From Brachionus koreanus (lineage: Eukaryota; Rotifera; Eurotatoria; Ploima; Brachionidae): DNA of 64,000 bases. A program made the translations under genes and the position numbers. The notes beneath the pieces were generated by a model, which ran no database searches, had not been told where the DNA came from, and saw only the letters and a list, made by a program, of their open reading frames with translations. Of this stretch, positions 34,901 through 49,900 are shown piece by piece. The stretch spans positions 85,470-149,469 of the forward strand of contig PJRA01000265.1 in NCBI GenBank assembly GCA_016987375.1, written 5' to 3'. Within the stretch, counting starts at the first letter, position 1. Every line of letters starts with the position of its first letter.

Positions 34901-37900
34901 ATGACTTTATGGACCCAACTATGGTTACTAGTAAAAAAAAATATCCTATTACGAAGAAGACAGCCGGTAAATTGAATTCATAGACATATTTTCAAATCTT
35001 TATTGATAAATTAATCTAAAGGTGACAATTGTGGTAGAGTTTATTTGGCCCATTATTATATTACTAATAGTGGCAGCAATCAAACAAACAAGTCCGCCAT
35101 CAATTAAAGGACCTTGTATATTTTAAAAATATTTTTGAAAATTAACTATCTCAATCTCTCAATTGAAGGTTACTATGAGCCATTAGAGCTTCCAAATGGA
35201 GACTTTTTGTCTTTTATGAAAAGTTTTGTCTGTATGCTAGACCATAAGTGCTTTGAAACTTCACGTTTAAATGCAGCCGAGCCCTTAAACAACTCGTAAT
35301 AATAGCATTCTAAAATTCTAAAATAAATAATTAAAAATTAAAATTAAGTATTGCTCCCTTATATGAAATAGTTGTTAGCAATGATAATAGCTATGAAAAT
35401 GTGGCAGTTTTATTAGAAAATTTAAAAAATGCTTTATATGATGTAGACGATTTAAGAAATGAGCCGATTGTTCTCAAAATTCAAAGTAATTTTGCTAAAA
35501 TATTTTAAATAAAGTTTAATTTTTGTGCACATAGATGGTTCAATATCGATAAATGATTTTTTAAATGACACAAGAGAATTCAAAAAAGTTCTATTCAAAT
35601 ATGGACTGAGTGATGAAATAAGCGACTCGTTTTTGAACTCCAAAATAAAGATAATTGAGGTGAAATAATTTAATAAAATAGTAAAATTTTTAAAATATAT
35701 TAATAATTAAATTTAGATATACAAGTTTTTAAATTTTTCAAGTAGTATTAAAGAAAAAAACCTTTGTGATCCTATTACAGCTATGAATTATGTAAAAGCG
35801 AGTGATTATTTTTATCAGGACCCCATTTATTTGGACATAGAATCTGCTCAATTATTGAAAAATTTTAGCAAAGAAGAAAATTCAAATTATAATCTGGCAA
35901 ATTTAATCTGTCAATTACCTAAACGAAAGCTTATTAATGATGCAGACATGTTATCCAAACAAATAAATGTTTCGTTTTTATCCAACTATGTAAGTTGACT
36001 TATGAATTAATCATTCGTTTTGAATAATTTTTTATTTTAAAGAGTGATTCCATCATTGATTTTTTCACAAGTTCAAAATTTAATGAGACAATTTACTACT
36101 TAACAAGATATTTTACATCTGGACAATCTTTTGGTCAAGATTTGAGTCTCTTTGGAAAATTTTCAGACTTAACCCAAATAAAAACAACTATCCTAAGTGG
36201 TTTGAAGCTTTTAGATTTCATAGAAAAATACAATGAACAAATTTTATTGTATGACTGCATATTAATTTTATTGATCATTCAAAATTAAAAAAAAACTTCC
36301 ACCAAAACTCCTAAATGCCAGTCTTATTTTATTTTAAAAATAATACCTTTTATTTAATTATAAATTAGTATATAAATGGGTAATTATTTCTTAATTTACT
36401 TACTTTGGTAAAATATTTTCGTATTGAAAGTTTTTATTTTTATTTTTGAGTGATCTAAAAATCTTACAGCAAAATATTAAAAAGCATTATAATTCTCTTA
36501 GTGCCAAAAAAGTTACTGAAGACTTTGCACCCGTGTTTGACACAATCAATGAATTTAAGCAATTTGAAATAATTTTGGATTTCACAATTTCGGTTAATAA
36601 GCTTTTAAGCAAAATGAATAGATTATTTACTATAAGATCGATGTTTGGCACTGGAGTGATTGATTTCTATCAAATGAGACTTGATTCAAATGCATACATG
36701 TCAAGCTATGAACTTCAACGGGCTAACATAAATTTTCAAAAGGTATTTTTTTATAATATGATTTCAATTTTTAAATTTTTTTAAAAAGTCGATCCAATTT
36801 TTTTTTAAACTGGAAACAAACTCTTACGAAGCTGTATGCTACAGTCCAAAAATTACATCACTACTTTCCGATGATTTTCCGAGAGATATTCAATCTAATT
36901 TAGAGTACAACTTGGATAAATATTGTTCAGAAATGAACTATGCACCGGTTAAACAGACTGCTGATATAATTTTATCACAATTTGATTTACTAAAAGTAAA
37001 ATAGTTATTTAAAATATTTTCTTAATTTTCTAACTAATATACAAAGCTTTTTAATGATGAAAAATATAAACTTCCCGAGGATGAGCTTGACGAATTTTTA
37101 AAACTATCCTCAAAAATAGCAAGCTTAAATTTTAACCAAATAAAGCCTGTAGATGCTGAGGGTTTGATGTACGCATTTAATACTCTCAATGCTGCATTTG
37201 AATTTGTGGAAGATTTTCTCCGCGACACTTCAAAACTTAATCTAAAAAAGTTAGTATTTGAAAATCATTTTAAAAAAAAATTTTGATTATTTTTTTTTTT
37301 TGTTTAGTTTTTATTATCTTACAAAAAAATTGATTCAAACATTTGCACCAAATTTTCTGACTATAAGAGAATGGCTCTATATTGATACACTTGTACCTGT
37401 TTTGTTGCCAACAATTGAAACATCGACAATAGTACAGGCATTTCAAGGTGGCAGGTTGAATACAGAAATCTACAATGTGTCAAAACGATCAATTGAGAAC
37501 GGAGTAGATTTGTCTTCTTTATTTAGTCTTTTCGCAAACAAACCTGATTCTAGCCTTAGAGTATTTGATGCTTTAACTGGGCGTCAGGGAATACCTCCAG
37601 GTTTTTTATTATTAAATTAAATTTTTTTATTTATTATATTAAATTTTTTTAAGGGGCTTCATCTGGTTCTAGCTCTTTCTCAATTCTAGACTTTGTTAAT
37701 TCTCCAGGGTCAGCAGCTTCATTAGCTCCCTTACTTTCATTTTTACCAATTGAACAGTTATTTCCTGGAATAGATAAACAAGTTGTTATTGGCGCTTTAT
37801 CAAGTACACCACAAATTGCAGATATTGTTCAAACTTTTATAAATTTCAAAATTCCAATTACCACGGTAACTTTTTAATAAACTAATTATTATTATCATTA

Positions 37901-40900
37901 TTATTGATTGTAATCTTTAAGTCAACGAAACCAGAAACCGTGTTATATGAATGGTCCGAATTTGTAGGTGAAATTAGAGAGCAGACTCTAAACATCATTC
38001 AAATATTAACAAATGTAAAATTGATAAAACCAGTTGATTCCAAAATTATACAGTCAGTGCTATCAGCAAATATAGAAACTATTGCTAATCCTGATGTTGT
38101 TGGAAAGTAAATAAAAAATTTTAATTCTAAGCAAAAAATGCCAAAATCTACTCGAGTTTTAAAATTTTTCACATAGATTTTTTTTATAAAATTATTTATT
38201 TAATTAATTTTTTGCTTTATTAAATATTTTTAGCAAAACATTATTTAGAATATAATTTTTGAATTTAATCAAGAAATTTTAAACAAAAAATTAAATAAAA
38301 CAATAATAAGTTTAATAAGTTAAAAAAATTAATATTTTTACTTTTAATTTTATCTATCTTTTCAAAATAAATTAAAATTTTCTTTACGATTTTGGATAGT
38401 GAATTTGAAAGGAGCATAAAGAATCAAAATATCAAGTTGCTATTTTTTTGAACGTTAAATAAGTATAACAACTTAAGTTAAATTGTAAAGTAAAAGCTAA
38501 AAATTTACTGAAAAATTTTACAAAATATATTTTAGTTGTTTAAATATAAGATTGTTAACGATTAAAGAGTAAAATTTTAGAGTTCTCTCAGAAATTTTTA
38601 ATTGATAATCAATTGTTTAAATTGATTTTTTTATTTTTTATTTAATTCAATAAACGCCAAAAGGCGATGTAAAATATAGTAAAATATAGTATCAAAAAAG
38701 TAGTCAAAAAATCAATTAATTGATTTGAAATTAAAAAATGAAAATTGTTTTAATTGATATAAATAAATTTATTTTCTCAAAAAAAAATTTGTTTTATAAC
38801 AAATTAGAAAAGCAATGAATCGGACAAGGCATTTGATCATTTTTAAATAATTATTCTTAGAGAGTAAACATAGTTCTCTGATTGAAAAATTTAAAGCAAC
38901 AATTTAATTTTATTTTTTAAATTTTTTAAAAAAAAACACAATTTTTGTTTTAAATGTACCTTTATGTTACAAATGTTATATTGATATTCAAAATTTCTTC
39001 TCTTTTTGATAAATCAAAATTTATTAAAATAAAATACACTTAAAAAGATACGACAAATTGCAACTTATTTTGATGTACCTTTTTTTCTATATTTTAGGAA
39101 ACCAAATCAATAATCAAATAAAATATAATTAATTTGTATCACAATCTAATTGTTTTGATGTTATATTTTTGGTAATTTTTTTACATAAAATATTTTAAGT
39201 AAAAAAGGTGCAACAAAGTAAAATACAGTATTCTGCAATATTTTTTTAAATATATTTTATTTTAATTTATTTATCTAAAAAAAAGAATTTTTATTTTTTT
39301 GTATTAGTATTTCACATAAACTTTAAACTTCTATTTGGATCGTGCTTTTATGAGTTATAAAAATTTCATTGCTGTTCAGTAAAATCTTTAAATTAAAATA
39401 ACTTTCCATTTTCTTACTTAGCGGCTAATGGCGAGAGGCTCAATTCTTTTTTAAGTAACTTTTTTGGGCAAAAATCAATTTTTTTATTGAAAGTCTCATC
39501 CTTTGAGTTGAAATTGGTAATGTGAAATTATTAAAAATTACAGTACCAGAAGAAAAAACGATATATTGGTTTACAGAACCATTTTTTTTAATATTAGAAA
39601 AAAAATTATATAGTTTTTTCTTTTGGTACTGTAATTTTTGTACTAAAATTTCACATTGCCGTTAAATTTTAAATGAGAATAAAATAAGACGTAATCAATT
39701 TTATTCATCATTAAAACTATTGAGTTTAGAAATATTTTCTTAATATTATTTCAGTTTTTTGTAAATTTAATACATTTTAATTTAATCTAAGACTTGTGTT
39801 GGCATGTCACGGTTTTAATGTTTGGGGAGCTGTGCAGCCAGATCTAAAAGAAATGAGAAATTCAATCAGTTCAATATCACTAATAATAGATATTGCTTAT
39901 TTAGCTGTAAATACAACTTTGCAACTTGTTCAAGATGATGGTGTTGTGTTCAAATGCTCAAATGATATATTTATGGACTATTTTGGTTTAACTAAGCGAT
40001 TAAATTTATTAGATACTGCGGCGAAAGTATGAAATCTTTTAAAAATATATTTTGTTTAATAATTTAATTTAAAGATCAAACAATTGATACTAAACCAACA
40101 AACCGCAAATAGCCTTGGTCCTAATCCAAAATTAAACTGTATGCAAATTGATTCTATTTATACAAAATCATTGCAGCTAGAACAAGAATTGAAAAAAGAC
40201 ACATCTGGAATAATCGTGAAAAAATTGAATTGTTTTAAAAATTCAATTTTTCTACCATATGAAACGTAATTTATTGACTTTTAATTAAATAAATTAATTA
40301 GCTCCATTTTTTTTAAGAATTTTAAAAAATTTTCAAGTCATTTTCGATGTAGCATCGTCAAACACTGACACTATAAAAATCTTGAGCACTCAACTGAATA
40401 AGATTGCCGATTTGGCCAAAGTTTTAAAATGGGTTAGCGAATTTTTTCAAACAGATTCTAGTAGTAGTATTGGATCACTTACTTTATTGGTTAGTTTATC
40501 TCTTTCGCCTTTAGTTGTTTTAGATGTAGAAATAAAATTTAAATAATTTTAAATTTTAAGGAAAATCCAGATCTTTTATCAGATTTGATAAAAATTTTTC
40601 CATCAATGATTGAAGATTTGAATGCCATGGGTGCATCGTTGATAAATTTGCAAAAGCTTCAAGATGGTCTTGATCTTAACAGCTTGCAGGGCTCAAACAA
40701 TATGCTCAGTATTCTTGATTCATTGAAGTTTTATGAAGATGACATTGAAGAAGCTAACAAAGCGTATAAACTTAATTTTTGGAAAAATTTATTAAATAAT
40801 TATTTTTAGATTAACAAAATTTTGGCGCAAATATTTTGATATTATTACTAAGAGCAGCTATTCATCTTTGTTGTATGATATTCAAAAGGGAATCGAATCA

Positions 40901-43900
40901 TTGAGCAATTTAGTTCAATTTTTCAACAAAAATTTTAATGGAGGTTTTATTTTTAAGCACAAAAATTAAAATTAAAATTTTTTTCTAAATTTTTTTTAAG
41001 TCAAAGTAAATCAAGTGTTCTTGGACTATACAACTATTGAAGATTATCTTCGAAATAATTATGGTTTGACCAAAGGCCAGACAAAAGCGATAGGAGAGTC
41101 ATTTTTATATTATGATCCTCAAGTAATTTCAATGATATTTTATTCTAAATTTAAATAATAAAAAAAAGAAAATTTATGACGCTTACTTGAATTCAAATAA
41201 TATCTATTGCGATCCAAATCGTTTGAAAGAATTTATTTTAGTCAAGAATAAGAACTTTGTTGTTATTCCAAATCCAAATAGGATACCTAATTTTTGGGAA
41301 ATTTCGTCAAAATTTTTGTGTAATGCAGATCGCAATTCTCTATCCGAAATAGGCACAACATTTACCAAGTATTTTACCCTTCCTGATAATGTGAGAGAGG
41401 TAAGCTATTCAATTTTATTTTATCTCAATATTTGACAATTATTCTGCTCAAGATATTTGAAAACGATGCATCAATTCTACAAAAATTGACAAAAAATAGC
41501 TCTATATTTGACAATCTTAATTTTACAACTTCTCAAGTTTTGAATTCAAATTCAATGGCCAAACTAAATGACCTGTTTGATATATTTTCCGATTTCAAGA
41601 CAGATACATCTGTGCCAAGTAAATTAGATTATTTTTCTAATTTCTTTTAGAAAAATTTTCCATTTAGACTTACCGGATTTATTTGGCAAAGCTCTATGTG
41701 GTCCAAAATTTAATTTACGTTTGGAAGATTTTGGCTATTCGATAAAACCGATTATTTACGAAGAGCCTGATTCAAATACCGAACTCAAAGATAGCCTGGA
41801 AAAAAGTCTAAATAGAATTTATAAAAATAAAAGGGTATTAGAAAATGAATACCAGTTCAAAAGTGCTTATTGCAAAAATTTGTATAACGAAATGAGAAAT
41901 GTTGGAGGCTATATCATTGGTAATCTAATCACTCCTTTAATATTTGGAAAAATATTGTACACACCTAAAACAAATCTCACATATCAAATTATACAAAAAG
42001 TAATCAACTTTAATTTTTTAACTTATATTTAGAATTATTATTGGCCTTGATAATTTAAATTTAGCCATTAATTTTTATTTGAATCTTTTTCATTCTAATT
42101 CACATGGAAACATTTATGAGTAGCATTTATTCTATAAATAAAATAAAGTGATGCAACGCTTTGTGTTTTCACCACAATTTACGTAAAATATTATAAATTT
42201 AAGTTAATTTACAAAATTAAAAAACCTAAATTACTTTTTTAAATTAAGAAAAATTTATTATATTTTTCTAAATTGTAGTAAAATTTAAACAAAAAGTGGA
42301 ATCTCACTGTAATTAAGTTGTTTAAATGTCTTTAAGTTTATTAGGTGTTCCATGAATATATAAAAATATATCAAAAGTATTTCATGGACTAAATTTCTCA
42401 ACATAAACTTGAAATAATTTCATTTTTAAATTCTTCTTTCTAAAATTTAAGTTTAATGAAACCTTTCTACAATTTGATCAATTGAATAGAGTATTGAAAT
42501 CATTCTCAGATGGTTTAAGTCAATTTGACGATTTAAAAAAGTTGACAGCAAATTTATCAGTAATTTTTTTATTTATTGAAAATTTAATAAAATAAAACAT
42601 TAATTTTTTTAAAGATTTTACTTGACAATCCATTCTATCAAGATTTTATTCAACTTTTTCTGCTTCAAGATTCAACTCTTACATTAAGTGATATAAAAAT
42701 GTTTTTGGTCACTTTAGAAAATGTGACTGCCATGAGTGATGATTGGAGTTACACAAGCAGTCTAGTGAGCTCAATGAAAGACGCATTTTCTTGTTTTGAT
42801 ACCGATAGATTTGTTTCGTTTGAAAATGAAGCTGAACTTGAAAGAGAAGCTTTCAAATTTTTTAACAATGGAACTCTTTTGATGGGTCTAGTCTTTGAAA
42901 ACACCGAACAATCTGATAAAGAAATACCACCCAATTTTTCAGTAAAGATTCGAACAAATGCAGACAATGTGCCTGAAACTTATATTCTTAGACCTTGGTT
43001 ATGGGTTCCGGGGCCAGCGGACAATCTTTTTATGGATCTTAGATATATGAGAGGATTTATTCAAATTCAGAATTTAGTTGAACGCTCTATTCTGAAATTT
43101 ATTATGGAAAAAAAAGAAAAGGGTAGAAATAATGTTAAAAAAAATCTACCATTAATATATTTAAATCAATTTCCTCATCCAAAATACAAAAAAGAAGAGT
43201 AAAATTCTAAATAAATTTTGTTTTTTAATATAAAGCTTTATTTTTGAAGTAATACCGCGTCTTATGTTAACTATTTTATCTTACCAATAATTATTACTCT
43301 AACATGGAGTGGAAATATTGGTCTAGCAATCCGAAATTTAGTTAGAGACAAAGAAAAATTTGTTGAAGAAGTAAATTTTATATGTTTTTATTTGATAGAA
43401 TAAAATGAAATAATTTTTTAAAAGACTATGAGGGCTATGGGTCTTCGTCCAGGTATCAACTGGTTAGCGTGGTTTTCTACGACATATCTAACCTCGATGA
43501 TTGTATCCATATTTCTAACATTTATTTTAAAATATGGTGGCATATATCCAGCATCGAATTTTGGTCTCATCTATTTGGCTTTAATTTCCTTTTCATTTTC
43601 GGCAATTATGTTAAGCTTTTTTGTTGCCTCGTTTTTCAACAAGACTAATTTGGCTTCATTAATTGGAATATTGTCTTATTTTATTTCATATCTACCATTT
43701 ATTCTGGTCATGTCACTCAAATATGAAATTTCATTTGGAGTCAAGTTTATTCTTTGTTTGTTTGCAGCAACTGGTTTTGGATATTCGTCTTTATACATTT
43801 CATGGTATGAACAACAAGGAAAAGGTCTTCAGTTTGAAGATGTCTGGAAAAGTCCAATTACCAATGACTCGATGAATTTCGGGTATTCAATCTTAATTTT

Positions 43901-46900
43901 AATATTGGACGGAATTGTTTATGGACTATTGGGTTGGTATGTTAAAAAAGTATTTCCAGGTCGTTATGGCGCTACTCAACCATGGTATTTCATTTTTACC
44001 CCAAAATACTGGAAATCATCAATATTATGCAAATTTTGTTTTGAAAAAAAAATTGATAAAAAAGAAATTTTCAATAAAGATGGATCGATAAAAGATAACC
44101 AAAAATGTAAATTTTTTCTATCTTGGAAATTTTAATAATTTCTCATTACTTAAAGAACTAACTTTAATATTGAGTTCTTGAAACTATTTTGAATAATTTG
44201 ATAAAATTTTAATTATTGTTTTAGTTAAAGACAGATACATAGAAGACGAACCAACAAAAATACCTGTTGGTATATCAATTAGAAAATTAACGAGAAAATT
44301 CAAGGAAAAAGTGGTTGTTAATAATTTGTCACTTAATTTCTATGAAGGACAAATAACTTCTTTGCTAGGACACAATGGTGCTGGTAAAAGCACCACAATG
44401 TAATAATCTTTTGGTAAAATAAAAATCTCAATAAAAAAATTTTGTTACTTAAAGTAACATATTAACGGGAATTTATGTGCCAACAAGTGGAACAGCGTTA
44501 ATAAATGGCAATGATGTGCGATACGAGTATGATTTGATAAAAAAAAATATTGGAATATGTCCACAACATGACACATTGTTTGAATTGTAAGTTAACCAAA
44601 TGAATGACTCAAGTCCTAATTTAGAAATATTGCTTTTCGATTAATTAATTCTAAAAAACACCATGTTGAATTAACAAAACTTGAAAATAAAATTTTTAAG
44701 AATTTTTAAAATTTTTCTCTGTTTTGTACTAAATTTCACAAAACATAGCATTTATTTATTTAAACTAAAATTTTCATTTTTCTAGTATGACCGTAAAAGA
44801 ACACTTGGAATTTTATGGAATTTTAAAAGGAAATCTTCAAGGAAAAGAATTAAATGAAGAAATAGATGAGTAATCATATTGATTGAATAAACTAAAGAAA
44901 TATTTTAAACAAAATTTTATTCAAGTATGGTTGTTAGAATGGGCTTAACCAATTATCTAAATGCATATGCATCAAATTTATCGGGCGGTTTACGTCGTAG
45001 ACTAGAAGTCGGCATAGCATTTGTATCCGGCTCAAAGACTGTTATCTTAGATGAACCGACATCTGGAGTTGATCCATATAATCGAATGAAAATTTGGGAC
45101 ATAATCCTGGAATTTCGGACGGGACGAACCATTGTTCTTACTACTCATTATCTTGAAGAAGCTGATGTTTTAAGTGATCGTATTGCCATTATTCACCAAG
45201 TAAAAATACTTTTGAATTATTCATACAAAAATAAAATAAATATTTTTTTCAAGGGAAAACTTCAATGCTGCGGTTCTTCATTATTTTTGAAGAATAAATT
45301 CGGCAGTGGTTACATTCTAACAGTCGACAAAATTTCATTAACACCCTCATTAGCCTCCAAAGGACCTAAAAGTAAAACTAAATCTATCAGTAATCAAAAT
45401 AAAAATTTTGATTCAAGAACAAATGCTAGCAGAATCGAAAGCCTTATCTACCGAAAAAATATGTGAATTTATTCAAAAAAGAATATCTGGTGCTGTGCTC
45501 ACACGTCAATTAAACAATACATTGAATTTCACGCTTCCCTATTCCCAAAAGACAAACTTCAAGCATTTTTTCAATTCTTTAGACAGGAATAAAAAAAATT
45601 TAGAAATATCCAGCTATGGAATTTCGGATACAACTTTGGAAGAAATATTTCTACTCTTGACTACTAGAGATGAAAATGGTGATTTAAACCCTTCATTGAA
45701 TGGTACTAATCGTTTGGCTGAAACTGTAAAAAATGGCTCAGATAATAAGCTTTCTACAACAATTGATAGTGACTTGGATAGTGGTTTTGCCATTGAAATG
45801 GGCAGTCTAGATAACACTTTAGGTATTAAAAAGAAAATTTATCAAAAATATTAATAATTTTTTTATTCTAAGACAAAACTGTGCACAAAAATCCAAACGT
45901 CACATTAAATTCTTCAATGGAAACAATATCTTATTTTACAAATGCTACTGTTCCTGTACGATATTCTAAAATAGATGGAAACAAATTATATTTTCAACAA
46001 TTTGTAACTTTGTTATTGAAACGATTCCATCACTATAGGAGAAATTTAAGAGTTTTTATAACAAATATCATTCTGCCATGTCTTTTTGTAGCTATTTCGA
46101 TGGCATTTACAACCATTAAACCCACTCAAGTATTTCAACCAAAAATTTTGATATCGCCTGAAATCTATAAACCAAATGATATATTTTTTGCATTCGGTCC
46201 GTCCAAAGACGTGTATCTTAACCAAATTTATAATGATTATAAGCAATTATCCAAGTCTGCATGCAATAGAAAAGAATCGAGATATCATTCGAGTGATATT
46301 TTGACCAGACAATCAGTAAATAGCTATTTATGCAATCTTGTTCCCAGTGAAGTAAAAATTTTTTTATTTAACTCAAAATGAACACTTAATTAACTCAACT
46401 ACCCCTAAATTTGCTTTTTAAAATGAGTTTTTTATAAGATCAATATCATAGAATTTTTTCATATTTTTTTTATCAATTTTTATGACAAAAACTAAATGAT
46501 TTTTAGTTATCAATGTTTATTTTTAGAAATCGATTTAAATTTTCTGAATGAATACAATTCTGCTTTAAACTCAAAAATTAGTAGATTTTGAAATTTAACA
46601 CTAGAAGCACCAAGCATTTTTTCATGTTTTTTTAATTTAAAAATATTTTACAAAAAAATTATATTAATTTTAAAAAGGAATATGATTTTTTAAAGAATAT
46701 TTTAAAATCTACATAATTCAAAAAAGATATATTTATTTGAAAAATCTATTCAAAAGATACGAGAACGAGTCAAAATGACTCGTTTGGTGCTTCTAGTGTT
46801 AAATAGTTAATTTTCTTAAAACTTAAATCAATTCTAGAAACGATTTTCTATACAGCAATACTTGTATAATTCTAGATAGTCGTATAATTATATACAGACA

Positions 46901-49900
46901 AAAAAATTAACAAAAAAAATTTGATCAAATTTTTAGTTTGAAGATGAAAATTTCTCACAAAATGAATGTTAATTCAGTTTCCCAATTCACAAACCACAAA
47001 CCAAGCAGGTCACTTTTGTCTAATTTGTTTCAGAGTTTAAGAGTTGAATAAACTTTTATTAGCAAGTATAACAATCACTACAAACCAAATCAAACCGTCA
47101 GTTATTCTATTGAAATTGAGTCTATTTAGTTCTCAAAATAGTTTTAGGGTACATTATTTCAATAACATTTTACTTAACTATAAAGAAGTCTTTGGTCTTT
47201 TCAGGTTAAACTAATACTTAGATATCCTGAAATGAGTGTTTGATGGCCAGTTCAACGCGGTCAAAATTTTAGCAATCGGTCTGACCGCCAAATTAGAGGC
47301 CACTTTTACAACACTCCGTCTAGGCGATTTTGCTCACAAAAAACTTTTTTTGCCGCATAAAAGATTGCTTGAACGGTTTCCAACACTACCTGAAATATAC
47401 AGTAGACATTCAAATACAATTAAAATGTAAAATTATCTAAATCCTATTTTTCAAAAGAATTAAATTTTAAAAAATCATGGTCTAATATGCTCTAATGTGT
47501 GTTTTTAAGTCTATTTATAATATATGATATTGATTTTTAATTAAATAGAAATAACTAATTCTTAATTTAATTTTTATTATTTAATTTGATTTATTTATTT
47601 TTTTTTAAATTTAAACCATAATTAAACTTTTAATTAATATATGAATAATATTCACTTAATTTAAATTTAAAATTTAAGAACTGTTCATTAATATATGAAC
47701 ATCAGTATAGCAAAGAGCTAGATCAAAAAATAGTCCAAAATTCTCTCAAACTATCACCAGAGTCGCCAAATTGCTCAATTGAACCGTTTTTAATTGAAAC
47801 TTTCAACGAAAACATAAACGACAGGTAAACAAAATTAAATTGAAAAATATTTTTACTTAATAATTTTCATGGAGATTAAAGATCTACATTATTTTTTTAG
47901 ATGATTAAGTAATCGACACTGATCTTAAATATGACATAACGACATCTCATAAAACCCAAAAATAGCTCAAAAAAACATAAATTTCAGAATATTAGTATTT
48001 TAATTTTTTTATTTAAAAACCTTAACACAACCTGTTTAAGTCAAAGCATAAAAAATCTCTTAGTTTTAAATCAATTAATAATTTAAAAAATTAAATAAAT
48101 TAGCTAAATGTTCTATAAAAAAAATTATTATAATAATTTTTCATCCCGAAAAAAAAGAAGAGAAATAAGCTTAGATCATTTATTAAATCGCAAAAAATCT
48201 ATTTTTGGTATTAAAAATATCGCTAAAAAATTAACAACTGGAGACTAATATTTTAAAATTAATTCTTTTTTTTGGCTATCTTTTGGATAACGACATATCG
48301 TTATGTCATGTTGTTATAACTAGTAATTCAGGTATATAAACATGTCATTAAAATCGAGCAAATATGTTAGTCTAAATCAATCATCTTAAGTAAATTTTTA
48401 ATTGAACAGTTTAGTATTGGTACTAAATATCGATTCTAAAACAATTTTTTATAACATATAAATTTTCTAATTAAAAAAAAAATAATAATTAAAGGTAAAT
48501 CAAAATTCTGAAGATTTAGTATTGAAGACAAAACTTAAGCGCTAGAAAAATTGAGTATTTTTCATGTTTTTTTAAATTCAAAAATATTTTTAAAATAAAT
48601 ATAATAATCTTACAAAATAATATAATTTAAAAAAAATTTAAAATCTACATTATCAAATATTCAAAAAAGATGTATTAATTTGAAAAATTCATTCAAAAGA
48701 AACGAGGATCTAAATATTTTTCAAACGAGTCAAAATGACTCATTTTGTGCTTCTAGTGTTAAAAATATCGAGTCTTTTCTAGACATTTAGCACATCATTA
48801 GAAACTGTTTTATTTGACAAAGCTCATCTAACTACACAATAATCACCTAAAAAAGAAAACAAAAATATCGAAATGTTAAACTCAATATTTTTATAGGTCA
48901 ATTTCTGCATTCAGAGTTAAGCACAATAATTTGCTTTAGTTTTACATGGTATGCTACACATGAAAATATGTCTCTGCACATTTATAAAAATATCATGTAA
49001 TATTTTGAAAAAAATTATTTGAGCATGATCATTAACTTCAACATGCCTAATATTTTTATATGTAAAAAAATATTCTCTAGAAAATTAATTAAAATATCAA
49101 TTTTTAACTTTTAATTTATATTAAAAACAGCTTAAGTATCTTAATAGAAACCAAAAATAAATCCTTAAAATAAAAAGAATAATTTTTTGATACCGAAAGA
49201 ATATATTTTTTGTTCTAAGTGCAACTAAAAAATTTTTAAATTTGAATATTTTTTTATTAAAATATTGGAGGATAAATGGTGAAGTAATAGAAGTAAAGAC
49301 TTAAAATAGCTAACCGTAACTCAACAACAACAATAATAATAATAATTTGATTTTATGAATTTAAAAATTTAATTTCGATTTATTTTAAATTAGTGATGAA
49401 GAAAATTATGGTCAATAAAATAATAAACAAAAAAAATTTTCATAATTGGAAAGAAATTTTTTTCAAATTTGTTTAGAATTTAAAAAAGTTAAATTTTTTT
49501 GTTTTAGATTCGGTGGAATAACTTTTGGTGAAAATTTAATACTCGATTCATTGTACGAAAACAATTCTAAAATCATGATTTGGTTTCAAAATCAAGCTTT
49601 TCATTCCATGACTTCTTTTTTGCACGAATTCTATTTAATTTATGCTCAGTGTATTTTAGATTCAGCAAATGGTACTTGCAAACTATTCAACTCAATTGAG
49701 AAAAGAAAACCTCTTTATACCATTTACAATCATCCATTGAATTTGAACGATGTTCGTATTTCTTACGAGACAATAATTCAAAAAGTTGCCGATATAGGTA
49801 TTTCTTTGACAATTCTTTGTGCATATTCGTTCATACCAGCTGGTTTCATTGTGTATATTGTGCGTGAACGAATTACACAAGAAAAAAGACTTCAATTCGT

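Noticed and set aside
38107..39791. Possible split of ABCA into two genes at the 1.7-kb intron 13
   Set aside because: Exon 13 ends in phase 2 and exon 14 continues it exactly. Intron length is explained by inserted repeats, and no stop, poly(A) site or new start lies between.
45372..45417. Apparent frameshift in ABCA after NBD1
   Set aside because: A 46-nt intron with GTAAAA and ATTCAAG borders removes the shift and restores the conserved [14 protein letters not shown] segment.
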